The translations under genes and the position numbers were made by a program. The notes under the pieces are model-generated. The model saw only the letters and a program-made list of their open reading frames with translations. It did no database searches and was not told where the DNA came from. Positions 46,021 through 54,750 of a stretch of DNA of 64,000 nucleotides are shown in pieces. Location: the NCBI GenBank assembly GCA_937871505.1, contig CALMPF010000070.1, positions 1 to 64,000 of the forward strand, read 5' to 3'. Source of the stretch: an uncultured Planctomycetia bacterium (lineage in GTDB: Bacteria; Planctomycetota; Phycisphaerae; Phycisphaerales; SM1A02). Position 1 is the first letter of the stretch, and each line of letters starts with the position of its first letter.

Positions 46021-47655
46021 TCAGTAGTCCATGTCATCCATGCCGGCGCCGGCCCCGGCCTTGGCCTTCTTCTCCTTGATCTCGATGATCGCGCAGTCGG
46101 TGGTAAGCAGGAGCCCGGCGATGCTCGCCGCGTTCTGGAGCGCCACCCGCTCGACCTTGGTCGGCACGATCACGCCGGCCTTGACGAGGTCGGTGTACTC
46201 GTGGGTGAGGGCGTTGAACCCGAAGGCGACATCCTTCGACTCCTCGACGCGCTGGGCGACGATCGAGCCGTCGAGCCCGGTGTTGGCCGCGATCTGGCGG
46301 ATCGGGGCGGCGAGGGCGCGGTGGACGATGTCCACGCCGACGGCTTCGTCGGGCGTCAGGCCCTTCTTGAGGCCCTCCAGCGCCCGGCGGGCGCGAAGGA
46401 CGGCGATGCCGCCGCCGGGGAGGATCCCCTCCTCGACCGCCGCGCGGCAGGCATGCAGCGCGTCCTCCACGCGCGCCTTCTTCTCCTTCATCTCCACCTC
46501 GGTCGCGGCGCCGACGTTGACCTGGGCGACGCCGCCGGCGAGCTTCGCGAGGCGCTCCTGGAGCTTCTCGCGGTCGTAATCGCTCGACGTCGCGTCGATC
46601 TGCGCCTTGATCTGCTCGATCCGGCCCTTGATGTCCTTCTCGCTCCCGGCGCCCTCGACGATGGTGCAGGCGTCCTTGGTGACCGTGACCTTCTTCGCGC
46701 GACCGAGGTCCTTCAGCGTGACGGTCTCGAGGTTGATTCCCAGCTCCTCCATGATCGCCTGGCCGCCGGTGAGGACGGCGATGTCCTGGAGCATCTCCTT
46801 GCGGCGGTCGCCGAAGCCCGGCGCCTTGACGGCGCAGACCTTGAGCACGCCGCGGAGCTTGTTGACCACCAGCGTCGCCAGCGCCTCGCCGTCGATGTCC
46901 TCGGCGACGATCAGCAGCGACTTTCCACCCTCGGCGATCTTCCCCAAGAGGGGCAGGAGGTCCTTCGCGCTGCTGAGCTTCTTCTCGTGGATCAGCACGA
47001 GGCAGTCCTCGAGCACGCACTCCATGTCAGCGGGGCTGGTGACGAAGTGCGGCGAGAGATAGCCCTTGTCGAACTGCATGCCCTCGAGAAGCTCGACCTC
47101 GGTTTCGAGGCTCTTGCCCTCCTCGACGGTGATCACGCCGTCCTTGCCGACCTTGTCCATCGCCTCGGCGATGATCTGGCCGATCTGGGCGTCCTGGTTC
47201 GCGGAGCAGGCGCCGACCTGGGCGATCTCGGTCGAGCTCTTCACCGGCTTGCTCAGCCGTCCGAGCTCGTCGACGACGGCCTTCACGGCGCGGTCGATGC
47301 CGCGCTTGACCGAGTTGGCGTCGGCGCCGGCGGTGATGTTCTTCAGGCCCTCCTGGAAGATCGCCTCGGCGTAGATCGTCGCGGTGGTGGTTCCGTCGCC
47401 GGCATCCTTCGAGGACTTGCTGGCGACCTCCTTGACCATCTGGGCGCCCATGTTCTCGTAGGCGTCGTCGAGCTCGATCTCCTTGGCGACGGTCACGCCG
47501 TCCTTGGTCACGGTCGGAGCGCCGAAGGACTTTTCGAGGATCACCACGCGTCCGGAGGGGCCGAGGGTGACCTTGACGGCCTTGGCGAGCTTCTGAATGC
47601 CGCGGAGGATCCTCTCGCGGGCGTCGTTGTCGTATGCGATCTGCTTGGCAGCCAT
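46021..47655 (-). CDS. groL: Chaperonin GroEL (60 kDa)
   Basis: The 544-residue chaperonin has the nucleotide-binding motif [40 protein letters not shown], apical [20 protein letters not shown] and the equatorial closing motif [15 protein letters not shown]. The C-terminus ends [11 protein letters not shown] rather than in the long GGM repeats of many GroELs. It folds client proteins in a cage capped by GroES, encoded just upstream. It is separated from groES by an intervening small ORF. No CIRCE-type inverted repeat (TTAGCACTC-N9-GAGTGCTAA) was found upstream of groES. Confidence 0.96.
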   Translation of the reverse strand: MAAKQIAYDNDARERILRGIQKLAKAVKVTLGPSGRVVILEKSFGAPTVTKDGVTVAKEIELDDAYENMGAQMVKEVASKSSKDAGDGTTTATIYAEAIFQEGLKNITAGADANSVKRGIDRAVKAVVDELGRLSKPVKSSTEIAQVGACSANQDAQIGQIIAEAMDKVGKDGVITVEEGKSLETEVELLEGMQFDKGYLSPHFVTSPADMECVLEDCLVLIHEKKLSSAKDLLPLLGKIAEGGKSLLIVAEDIDGEALATLVVNKLRGVLKVCAVKAPGFGDRRKEMLQDIAVLTGGQAIMEELGINLETVTLKDLGRAKKVTVTKDACTIVEGAGSEKDIKGRIEQIKAQIDATSSDYDREKLQERLAKLAGGVAQVNVGAATEVEMKEKKARVEDALHACRAAVEEGILPGGGIAVLRARRALEGLKKGLTPDEAVGVDIVHRALAAPIRQIAANTGLDGSIVAQRVEESKDVAFGFNALTHEYTDLVKAGVIVPTKVERVALQNAASIAGLLLTTDCAIIEIKEKKAKAGAGAGMDDMDY

Positions 47656-47764
47656 GGGAGTGATCTCGCTGGGGAAGTGGGCGGAGGGAAGCGTGCGGAG
47701 AGAGAGGAGGCGTTCGTCGGCGTGACGGCTCCGAGACCCGCGTTGCGATCGGCGGGGCGGCGCC

Positions 47765-47968
47765 TCAGCCGATCTCGATCCACGCGACGCGCTCGGCGTC
47801 GACGAGGAAGACGTGGGTGCCGTCGGTGACCTTGACGAGGCCGTCGCGCTCTGTCGGGATCAGCAGGGCCTTCTTGACCGAGCAGGGGACCGCATGGTCG
47901 AACTCGATCCTGAGGTCGCGCTGACCGTTGAGCTCGCCGAGGGCGGAGCGGAGCTGTTCGGGCGTCAT
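47765..47968 (-). CDS. 67-residue protein between groES and groEL
   Basis: The ORF runs between groES (49 nt after its stop) and groEL (109 nt before its start) in the same direction, so it would be on the groESL mRNA. The sequence looks protein-like: an N-terminal helix ([20 protein letters not shown]) and a beta-rich end ([20 protein letters not shown] followed by WIEIG), with one Cys. There is no signal peptide. It has no recognised family. A weak ribosome site makes the start uncertain. Confidence 0.55.
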   Translation of the reverse strand: MTPEQLRSALGELNGQRDLRIEFDHAVPCSVKKALLIPTERDGLVKVTDGTHVFLVDAERVAWIEIG

Positions 47969-48017
47969 CGGGCGGGAGTGGAGCGCGGGCCGTCGCGGCG
48001 GCGGGAGGGCGATGCGA

Positions 48018-48314
48018 TCACTCGACGACCGCGAGGATCTCCTCCTCGGTCAGGATGAGGAACGTGTCGTCCTCGATCTTGACCTCGGTGCCCGCGTAGG
48101 AGCTGAAGATGATGCTGTCGCCCTTCTTGACGCTGAAGGGGAGATACTCCCCGGTCTCCTTGTTGAGGATGCCGTTGCCGAGCGCCACGACCTTGCCCTG
48201 CTTGGGCTTGTCCTTGGCGGACTCGGGGAGATAGATGCCGGATTCGGTCTTGGTGGCGGCCTCGTCGCGCTTGACGAGGATCTTGTCGCCGAGGGGTCGT
48301 ACCTTCATCGCCAT
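48018..48314 (-). CDS. groS: Co-chaperonin GroES (10 kDa)
   Basis: The 98-residue protein has the GroES pattern MKVRPLGDKILVKRDEAATK, SGIYLPESAKDKPKQGKVVA, the mobile loop and the DSIIFSSYAGTEVKIEDDTF end. It caps the GroEL ring. The start (MAMKVRP) is preceded by AGGAG. A short GGTGCGGG tandem repeat (48342-48366) lies in the upstream leader. It is the first gene of the groES-ORF-groEL group. Confidence 0.95.
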   Translation of the reverse strand: MAMKVRPLGDKILVKRDEAATKTESGIYLPESAKDKPKQGKVVALGNGILNKETGEYLPFSVKKGDSIIFSSYAGTEVKIEDDTFLILTEEEILAVVE

Positions 48315-48420
48315 GGTCTCTTGGGCTCCTGTCAGGAGGCTGGGGTGCGGGGGTGCGGGGGTGCGGGTGAAACGTGGGAAGTCGACGATCGGACGCGGTG
48401 ACGGCGTGCGCTCCGCGCCG

Positions 48421-49044
48421 CTAGACGCGGCCGAGGGGCTGGCCCAGCGTGGCGGGCCAGTGATCGCGGTAGTGACGACGAACGAGCCTGCGGAGCGCTT
48501 CCAGCAGCGCCTCCATCTGGACCGGGCGGTCGAGCACCGCAAAGGCACCTTCGCGCAGCGCGTCGGAGAGCGTTCGTGCGCTCTCGCGGAGCGAAGGCTG
48601 GGGCGGCCGGATGACGATGGTCGGCGGCGGCGACGCGAGGCGGCGCAGGAGCTGGAGCAGGCGCGTCCCCGCCTCGCCGCAGCGGGCGCTCCCGTCGTCG
48701 CCGGGGCGCAGCGGAATCGTGAGATCGACGACTGCGACATGGACGGTGATTCGCTGCACGACCTCGGTCGCTTCGTCGCCCGACGAGACGCGCACGCACT
48801 CGACGCCCATCGGCCGGAGCAGGGCTGGGAGCTGTTCCGCCACTGGCTGCTGCCGCCAGTCTGAGGCCCGATCGGAGGCGGAGACGAGCAGCGTCAGGCG
48901 CGACTGCCGACTCGCTCCGCCCGGCGCCGCGGGGCCGGCGCCGCCGATCCCGGCGGCGCCTGCGGCCTCCGCCCCCGCGGTGCCGCGCGCGCGGGGGCCC
49001 GGTGCGCCGTCGGCGGTGTCGGGATGGTGGAGTCGGCAGACCAT
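48421..49044 (-). CDS. Receiver-like (CheY-fold) protein, atypical
   Basis: The 207-residue protein has an Ala/Gly-rich head of ~45 residues. A receiver-like domain follows: LTLLVSASDRASDWRQQPVA, then VECVRVSSGDEATEVVQRIT, the phosphoacceptor strand VAVVDLTIPL and the last strand FAVLDRPVQMEALLEALRRL. Where receivers carry the conserved Lys (DKP) this one has Arg (DRP), and the acidic pair near the first strand is weak. It may thus be a pseudo-receiver that does not follow normal phosphorylation. There is no output domain. Start at 49044 is tentative. It lies ~100 bp upstream of groES on the same strand. Confidence 0.65.
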   Translation of the reverse strand: MVCRLHHPDTADGAPGPRARGTAGAEAAGAAGIGGAGPAAPGGASRQSRLTLLVSASDRASDWRQQPVAEQLPALLRPMGVECVRVSSGDEATEVVQRITVHVAVVDLTIPLRPGDDGSARCGEAGTRLLQLLRRLASPPPTIVIRPPQPSLRESARTLSDALREGAFAVLDRPVQMEALLEALRRLVRRHYRDHWPATLGQPLGRV

Positions 49045-49968
49045 CGGCCTAGTCGAGAAGCAACCGGCGTGCCGAAGTGAGTCGGTGGGGGGCTCAAGGG
49101 CCGAGGCCGCGTTGACGGGATGGTCTGACCCATGCGTCAACCCGCCGCAGTGCCGACCGTGCCGGTCGGCGCCGGCCGGCCGCTCGCCGGGCGCTCGCCG
49201 GGCGCTCGCCGGGAGCTGGATGCGAGCGCCCCTGGGCCCGATCACGCCGCGGTCGCTGCCAAATTGGCAAGCCGGAGGAGCGACCGGCGGCGTGGCGGCG
49301 TGGCGAGATAGGGGGCGTGGGGCGCGCGACCGGGGGCCGGAGTCGGGAGTCCGGGGTCTGGACTCTGGAGTCTGGAGTCTGAACTCTGGACTCGGGATTC
49401 TGGGGACAGAAGTCCGGGGGGCCGGAGCCCGGGGAGCGGCGTCTGGTGACCCGAGTGTGGGGGGCCGGGGCCGGGGCGTCAGGGGGCCCGGGGAGCAGAG
49501 CCTGGGGGTTGGGGCCCGGGGGTCGGGGCCCGGGGGTCGGGGCCCGGGGGTCGGGGCGAACGAAACTGCGGAGTCTGCTTCGCCCCGGCGACCCTCCGGG
49601 ACGTGTCGGGCTGGGGCGTCTTGCGCGTGCGAGGGAGCGCAGCGCGCTCTGCGCTCGCCGCTGCGCTCGCCGCGCCTGCGGCGCTGCCGTTCGCCGAGGC
49701 TCGCGGGAGTCTCCCACCCGTCGGGGTCCGCTCTGCGCGGCTCGGAGTCGGTCGATGCGGCCGCGGAGGAGCGGTCATCCGGACGCTCCGCCCGCTTGAT
49801 CCCCGCGTGCGGCAGCGCGAATACTGGGGGCTTGCCGCGATGCGGAGCGTTCGGGCCCCGATCGAGCGTGCGTCGAGCTCGATCAGGTGCTCCGTCCGAT
49901 CCGCGCCAACCCGAAGCGGTCCAGCCCCAGACAACCCGCTCGCTCCGAGCCTCAGAGAGCACCGCCCC
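49045..49968. other. 920-bp divergent gap rich in short repeats, no gene
   Basis: The region between the receiver-like gene (minus) and asnS (plus) carries an 11-bp array (CGCTCGCCGGG x3, 49181-49213), a 7-bp GGAGTCT-type array (about 49339-49410) and a 14-bp array (49504-49559). The open frames across it are repeat-encoded Arg/Pro/Gly noise. Promoters for both flanking genes must lie here but none is recognisable. Confidence 0.7.
49504..49559. repeat. 14-bp tandem repeat (GGGGGTCGGGGCCC, four units)
   Basis: Four nearly identical 14-bp units follow each other in the gap before asnS, preceded by similar G-rich drift. On the plus strand they form long G-runs that could adopt G-quadruplexes; this is inference. 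Confidence 0.85.
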
Positions 49969-51381
<1,413 letters not shown>

Positions 51382-51415
51382 CCGCGGCCTGCCGCTCCAG
51401 CGCTACCTTCCCGCC

Positions 51416-51643
51416 ATGCAGTGCAACATCGACCGGCGCGGTCGGGTCGTTCGGCTCCTCGTCGGAGTTGTGAGCCTCTCGGCGGGCGTGGCGCTGGCGG
51501 TCCTCGCCGCAGGCGGAGGCGTTGAACCCCGCTGGCTCCTCTGGGTGGGAGTCGGCGCGATCGCGGGAGGGCTCTTCGGGATCGCGGAGGCGTGGCTCGG
51601 ATGGTGCGCTGCGCGGGCGATGGGGATGCGGACGCCGCTGTAG
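51416..51643 (+). CDS. DUF2892-type small membrane protein
   Basis: The 75-residue protein reads MQCNIDRRGRVVRLLVGVVS, the DUF2892 opening (NID..RI.R...G). Two membrane helices follow (LSAGVALAVLAAGG and WLLWVGVGAIAGGLFGIAEA) and a Cys near the end (LGWCAARA), as seen in YgaP-type inner-membrane proteins linked to sulfur handling. It lies 34 bp after asnS. Function is unknown. Confidence 0.75.
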   Translation: MQCNIDRRGRVVRLLVGVVSLSAGVALAVLAAGGGVEPRWLLWVGVGAIAGGLFGIAEAWLGWCAARAMGMRTPL

Positions 51644-51803
51644 CGGTCGCTGCGGTGCGCTCGGGCGCGGCGGTCGCGCGATCGGGTCGCGGCGACGCCT
51701 CTCCACAGGGAGCGAGGGGCGTCGGACATCGACGCGCCATGCCGAAGCCGGCGGCGCGGGGAGCGGAGGCGCCGAGCGCTCGGGTGCTGCGCAACAATCG
51801 TCC

Positions 51804-52472
51804 ATGGCTCAGCCCAGCACCGCGTCGTCCAACCGAGAAGCGGCCGCCGGCGCGGCGCTCTCCAGCGAAGCGCCCTCCGGAGGCGCGGATGGCGCGAGGG
51901 GGCAGGGTGCCTCCGGTCGCCACGACGGCTCCGCAGGCAGCGCCGCGGCCGGGAGGATCGAACCGGCCGGGCAGGGATCGACCGCTGCGCGGGGGGAAGG
52001 CGCACCGCCGGGCATCGACGGAGTCGTCGAGTCGCTCTTCGTCGCGGCGCGCGCGGGTGCGCCGATGGAGGAGGTTGCGGAGGTGCGTGCGCTTGCGGGG
52101 CGGGGGCTCGAAGGGGATCGCTACGCCGAGGGGACGGGGATTGCCTCGCACAAGCGGAACAAGCCGCGCGAGGTGACGTTGATCGAAGCGGAGGCGATCG
52201 AGGCGGTTGTCCGCGACTGCGCCGTCGAGCTTCGGTCGCGCGAGACGCGGCGGAACATCCTCGTCCGCGGCGTGGCGCTCAACCACCTCGTCGGTCGCGA
52301 GTTCACCGTCGGCGCAGCGCGCCTTCTCGGGCATGAGCTCTGCGAGCCCTGCGGCTACCTCGAGTCGCTCACCAGAGCGGGCGTCCGCGCCGCCCTGGTC
52401 CACCGGGGAGGGCTGCGCTGCGCGATCCTCGCCGACGGCGTGATCCGGCGCGGCGACCGCGTGCGGGCGTAG
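51804..52472 (+). CDS. MOSC-domain protein
   Basis: The 222-residue protein has a low-complexity N-terminal ~70 residues (Ala/Gly/Ser-rich). A MOSC domain follows: RALAGRGLEGDRYAEGTG, REVTLIEAEAIEAV, RRNILVRGVALNHLVGREFT and GHELCEPCGYLESLT, which carries the conserved Cys. It ends GVIRRGDRVRA. MOSC proteins bind molybdenum cofactor or carry sulfur and reduce N-hydroxylated compounds. The Met at 51804 is the only plausible start. No molybdopterin genes are adjacent. Confidence 0.87.
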   Translation: MAQPSTASSNREAAAGAALSSEAPSGGADGARGQGASGRHDGSAGSAAAGRIEPAGQGSTAARGEGAPPGIDGVVESLFVAARAGAPMEEVAEVRALAGRGLEGDRYAEGTGIASHKRNKPREVTLIEAEAIEAVVRDCAVELRSRETRRNILVRGVALNHLVGREFTVGAARLLGHELCEPCGYLESLTRAGVRAALVHRGGLRCAILADGVIRRGDRVRA

Positions 52473-52500
52473 ACGGCCCTCAGCGCGCCCGGAAGCTCGC

Positions 52501-52739
52501 CGCAGCAGAACGCCGCTTCCGGACGCCGCAGCCGGAGAGAAGGGGCGCGGGAGTGTGAACACTCCAGCGCCCCTTGGGTCCGTCGCGAGGCGGTCGGAAG
52601 GAGATGTTCGGCAAGGAGAAGCGAAGCAGATGGGGCGCCGGTGGCCCCGCTGCGGGCCATCAAGCGCCAGCTGCGAGCTTCGACGCAGCAGAACGCCGCT
52701 TCCGGACGCCGCAGCAGGAGACAAGGGGCGCTGGAGTGT
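52501..52739. repeat. 56-bp direct repeat pair, 127 bp apart
   Basis: 52501-52556 and 52684-52739 match at 53 of 56 positions (CGCAGCAGAACGCCGCTTCC then GGACGCCGCAG and AAGGGGCGC). The first copy runs into a hairpin. Together they fill much of the 400-bp gap between the MOSC gene and the next minus-strand gene, which contains no gene. Confidence 0.88.
52540..52575. terminator. 16-bp hairpin after the MOSC gene
   Basis: AAGGGGCGCGGGAGTG pairs with CACTCCAGCGCCCCTT (one mismatch) around a TGAA loop, 68 bp past the MOSC stop. There is no T-tract, so it is a terminator-like or mRNA-protecting hairpin. The convergent position suits a bidirectional end. Confidence 0.5.
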
Positions 52740-52871
52740 TCAGGCCGGCCAGCGCTCAGGGCCGACCGCACGCGCCCCTGCCCGCTCGCCGGAGGCCGCC
52801 GGTCCTCCGGTCGATTCCATCGATCGCGGGGTGCCGCCGCCGCCGCACGCTCCGCACCGTGGCGGCGTCCT

Positions 52872-53990
52872 TCACTCGATCAGCGGCTTGGTGTCGGCCG
52901 CTGCGCGAAGGACGTCGATGGCGATCCCGAAGGGCGTCGAGAGCGGATCGAAGAGCACGACCTCGACGTCGTGGGCGCGGAACCCGCCGAGCCACTGCAC
53001 CGCGTCGCCTGCATCGAGCTGGAGCAGGAGGATCTCGCCGGCGTCGCCCGCGAGTCCGAAGCGTCCGCATGCATCCAGGGCGCTGCGCTCGTCGGTGAAG
53101 GCGAGGACCGCCGGGAGTCCGTCGAAGCGGCGGACGTAGATCGACTCCGGGTCGCGCGGGTTGCAGATGAACCACCAGCAGTCGAGCCGAAGGAGCGCTG
53201 CGATCGCCTTCGACGCCGCGGCTGCCGATCCGTCGAAGGCGCCGAGGATCTCTCCGATCCCGGCGCACGCCGAGCCCGAGCGCCCGCCCGGGCCGCTTCC
53301 CGGTTCGATCTGGCAGGCGTCGAAGATGGAGTCGCAGCCGCGGGGTTCCTCGCCCGCGCCGTCGCCGCCGTCGGATCCGGCGGCGCCCGTCGAGCTTCCC
53401 GAGTCAGGTGCGCCGCTCGAGCAGGCGGAACCAGATGATCCCGCCGAGTCCGCTGAGCGCCCCGCGCCGCCCGAACGCTCAAGGTCGGAACACCCGGCAG
53501 CGGTCCCGGGCCCGGCTGTCGCGCATGCAGCCCTGCGCAGCTCGCGCAGCCGGGCCAGCGGCGCCTCGAAGCGATTCGGACCATCGTTGAAGATCGCCCC
53601 GTACACGCCCTCGGCGGCGAGCGCCTCGCAGTAGTCGAGTACGCGATGCACCGGCACTTCGAGCGTCGCGAACTCGCTGCGCAGCTCGCGCTGGGCCTCC
53701 TTCGCTGCGGACGAGCCGGCATCGGAGCGGGCCGACTCCGGACGGAGCGCCCGAGTCGCATGGCGCAGCGCGCCGAGCTCGTCGGTGAAGGCGAGCACGC
53801 TCCGCCGCCCGCCGCGTTCGACCACGCGCGGCCGCATCAGGCGCGGATCGACCTCGGGGTCGTCGATGAGGAAGAACCACGCATCGAGCCCGAAGACCGC
53901 GCGCCAGAGCGCTCGCTTGGACTCAACCGAAGGGTGCGCTCGAATCGCCCGCACCAGCGCCGCGAATTCCTCCAGCCGCGAGGTCGCCAT
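52872..53990 (-). CDS. Protein with two related domains (SseB-like), function unknown
   Basis: The 372-residue protein has a duplicated domain. The first (about residues 20-155) reads FGLDAWFFLIDDPEVDPRLM, then SVLAFTDELGALRHA and GVYGAIFNDGPNRFEAPL. The second (about 245-370) reads LRLDCWWFICNPRDPESIYV, then AVLAFTDERSALDA and VEVVLFDPLSTPFGIAID. This arrangement (WF motif, LAFTD, then a final strand-loop) resembles the SseB N-terminal domain used in type III secretion/type VII-linked proteins, but the match is only by pattern. The two copies are joined by ~75 Gly/Ser/Ala residues. There is no signal peptide. The start at 53990 is the first Met before the domain. Confidence 0.65.
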   Translation of the reverse strand: MATSRLEEFAALVRAIRAHPSVESKRALWRAVFGLDAWFFLIDDPEVDPRLMRPRVVERGGRRSVLAFTDELGALRHATRALRPESARSDAGSSAAKEAQRELRSEFATLEVPVHRVLDYCEALAAEGVYGAIFNDGPNRFEAPLARLRELRRAACATAGPGTAAGCSDLERSGGAGRSADSAGSSGSACSSGAPDSGSSTGAAGSDGGDGAGEEPRGCDSIFDACQIEPGSGPGGRSGSACAGIGEILGAFDGSAAAASKAIAALLRLDCWWFICNPRDPESIYVRRFDGLPAVLAFTDERSALDACGRFGLAGDAGEILLLQLDAGDAVQWLGGFRAHDVEVVLFDPLSTPFGIAIDVLRAAADTKPLIE

Positions 53991-54750
53991 CGGCAGCGGC
54001 CGCTGCGTCCGATCGGCGCCGCGGCGAGCGGCGCCGGCTGCTGCATCCAGGTCCGACGGCGGTGCGCGGCGCGGCCCGCCGGATGGGTCCCCTCCGCCCT
54101 CGGCGCTGGCGAGAGAGCGGGCCGTCGTCGACGGAGCGCCGTCACCCATTCCAACGATGCGATGCCCATCGTCCGGCGGATGAGCGCCGCGAGCCGAGTC
54201 GCGGCGACGCTCGTCACCCTGCGGACGATCGCACCTGGGGCCATCGCCTCTGGGACGAGCGCTCTGCCTCCGATCACCGCCACGTCCACCACCCGACCTG
54301 ATCGGCCCGAAGCCGTTGTTGAGACCGAGATCCACGTGAAGGAACCCCCATCGATTCCGCACCGCGGCGTCGGACGGCGCCCGGTGCGCTGGCTCGCGTG
54401 GTGCAGGCATCGAGCGAGCGGAATCGATCGTACAGGATCCTCGGTGCGATGCCGCCATCGACGGCGAAGCGGCATGAGATTGCGATTTCGCGAGGAACGC
54501 AGGTTCCGTGCGAGTCGACGGCGTACGCACTCATCCGCGCCCGTCGTCAACGCACCCAAGTCCCCAAGGTGGCGCGGCCGTCCTTCGCCGCGTGCCCTGG
54601 ACACTCTCGTCGCGCGGCCCTCCCCGGCCGCGTGCCTCGGACGCTCCGGCGGCGCGGCCGTCCCTGGCCGCGCTGCATCGCAGCGTCGAGTCCATCCGAT
54701 CTCGACACGCCCCTCGCTCGCGCGCACTCGGCCGCGCGACTCGCTCCGCC
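53991..54750. other. 760-bp gap, no convincing gene
   Basis: Open frames on both strands lack start, domain or codon-usage support. A CG-rich imperfect repeat (GCGGCCGTCC/GCGGCCCTCC words with GCCGCGTGCC, about 54580-54680) is present. The region is the upstream sequence of the minus-strand gene at 52872 and the downstream sequence of the minus-strand gene at 54751. Confidence 0.5.

Noticed and set aside
48315-48420. CIRCE heat-shock operator upstream of groES
   Set aside because: No TTAGCACTC-N9-GAGTGCTAA-like repeat; only a short GGTGCGGG tandem run.
53991-54530. N-terminal 180-residue extension of the gene at 52872
   Set aside because: It has no hydrophobic or domain character and reads as GC-rich noise; the Met at 53990 directly precedes the conserved domain.
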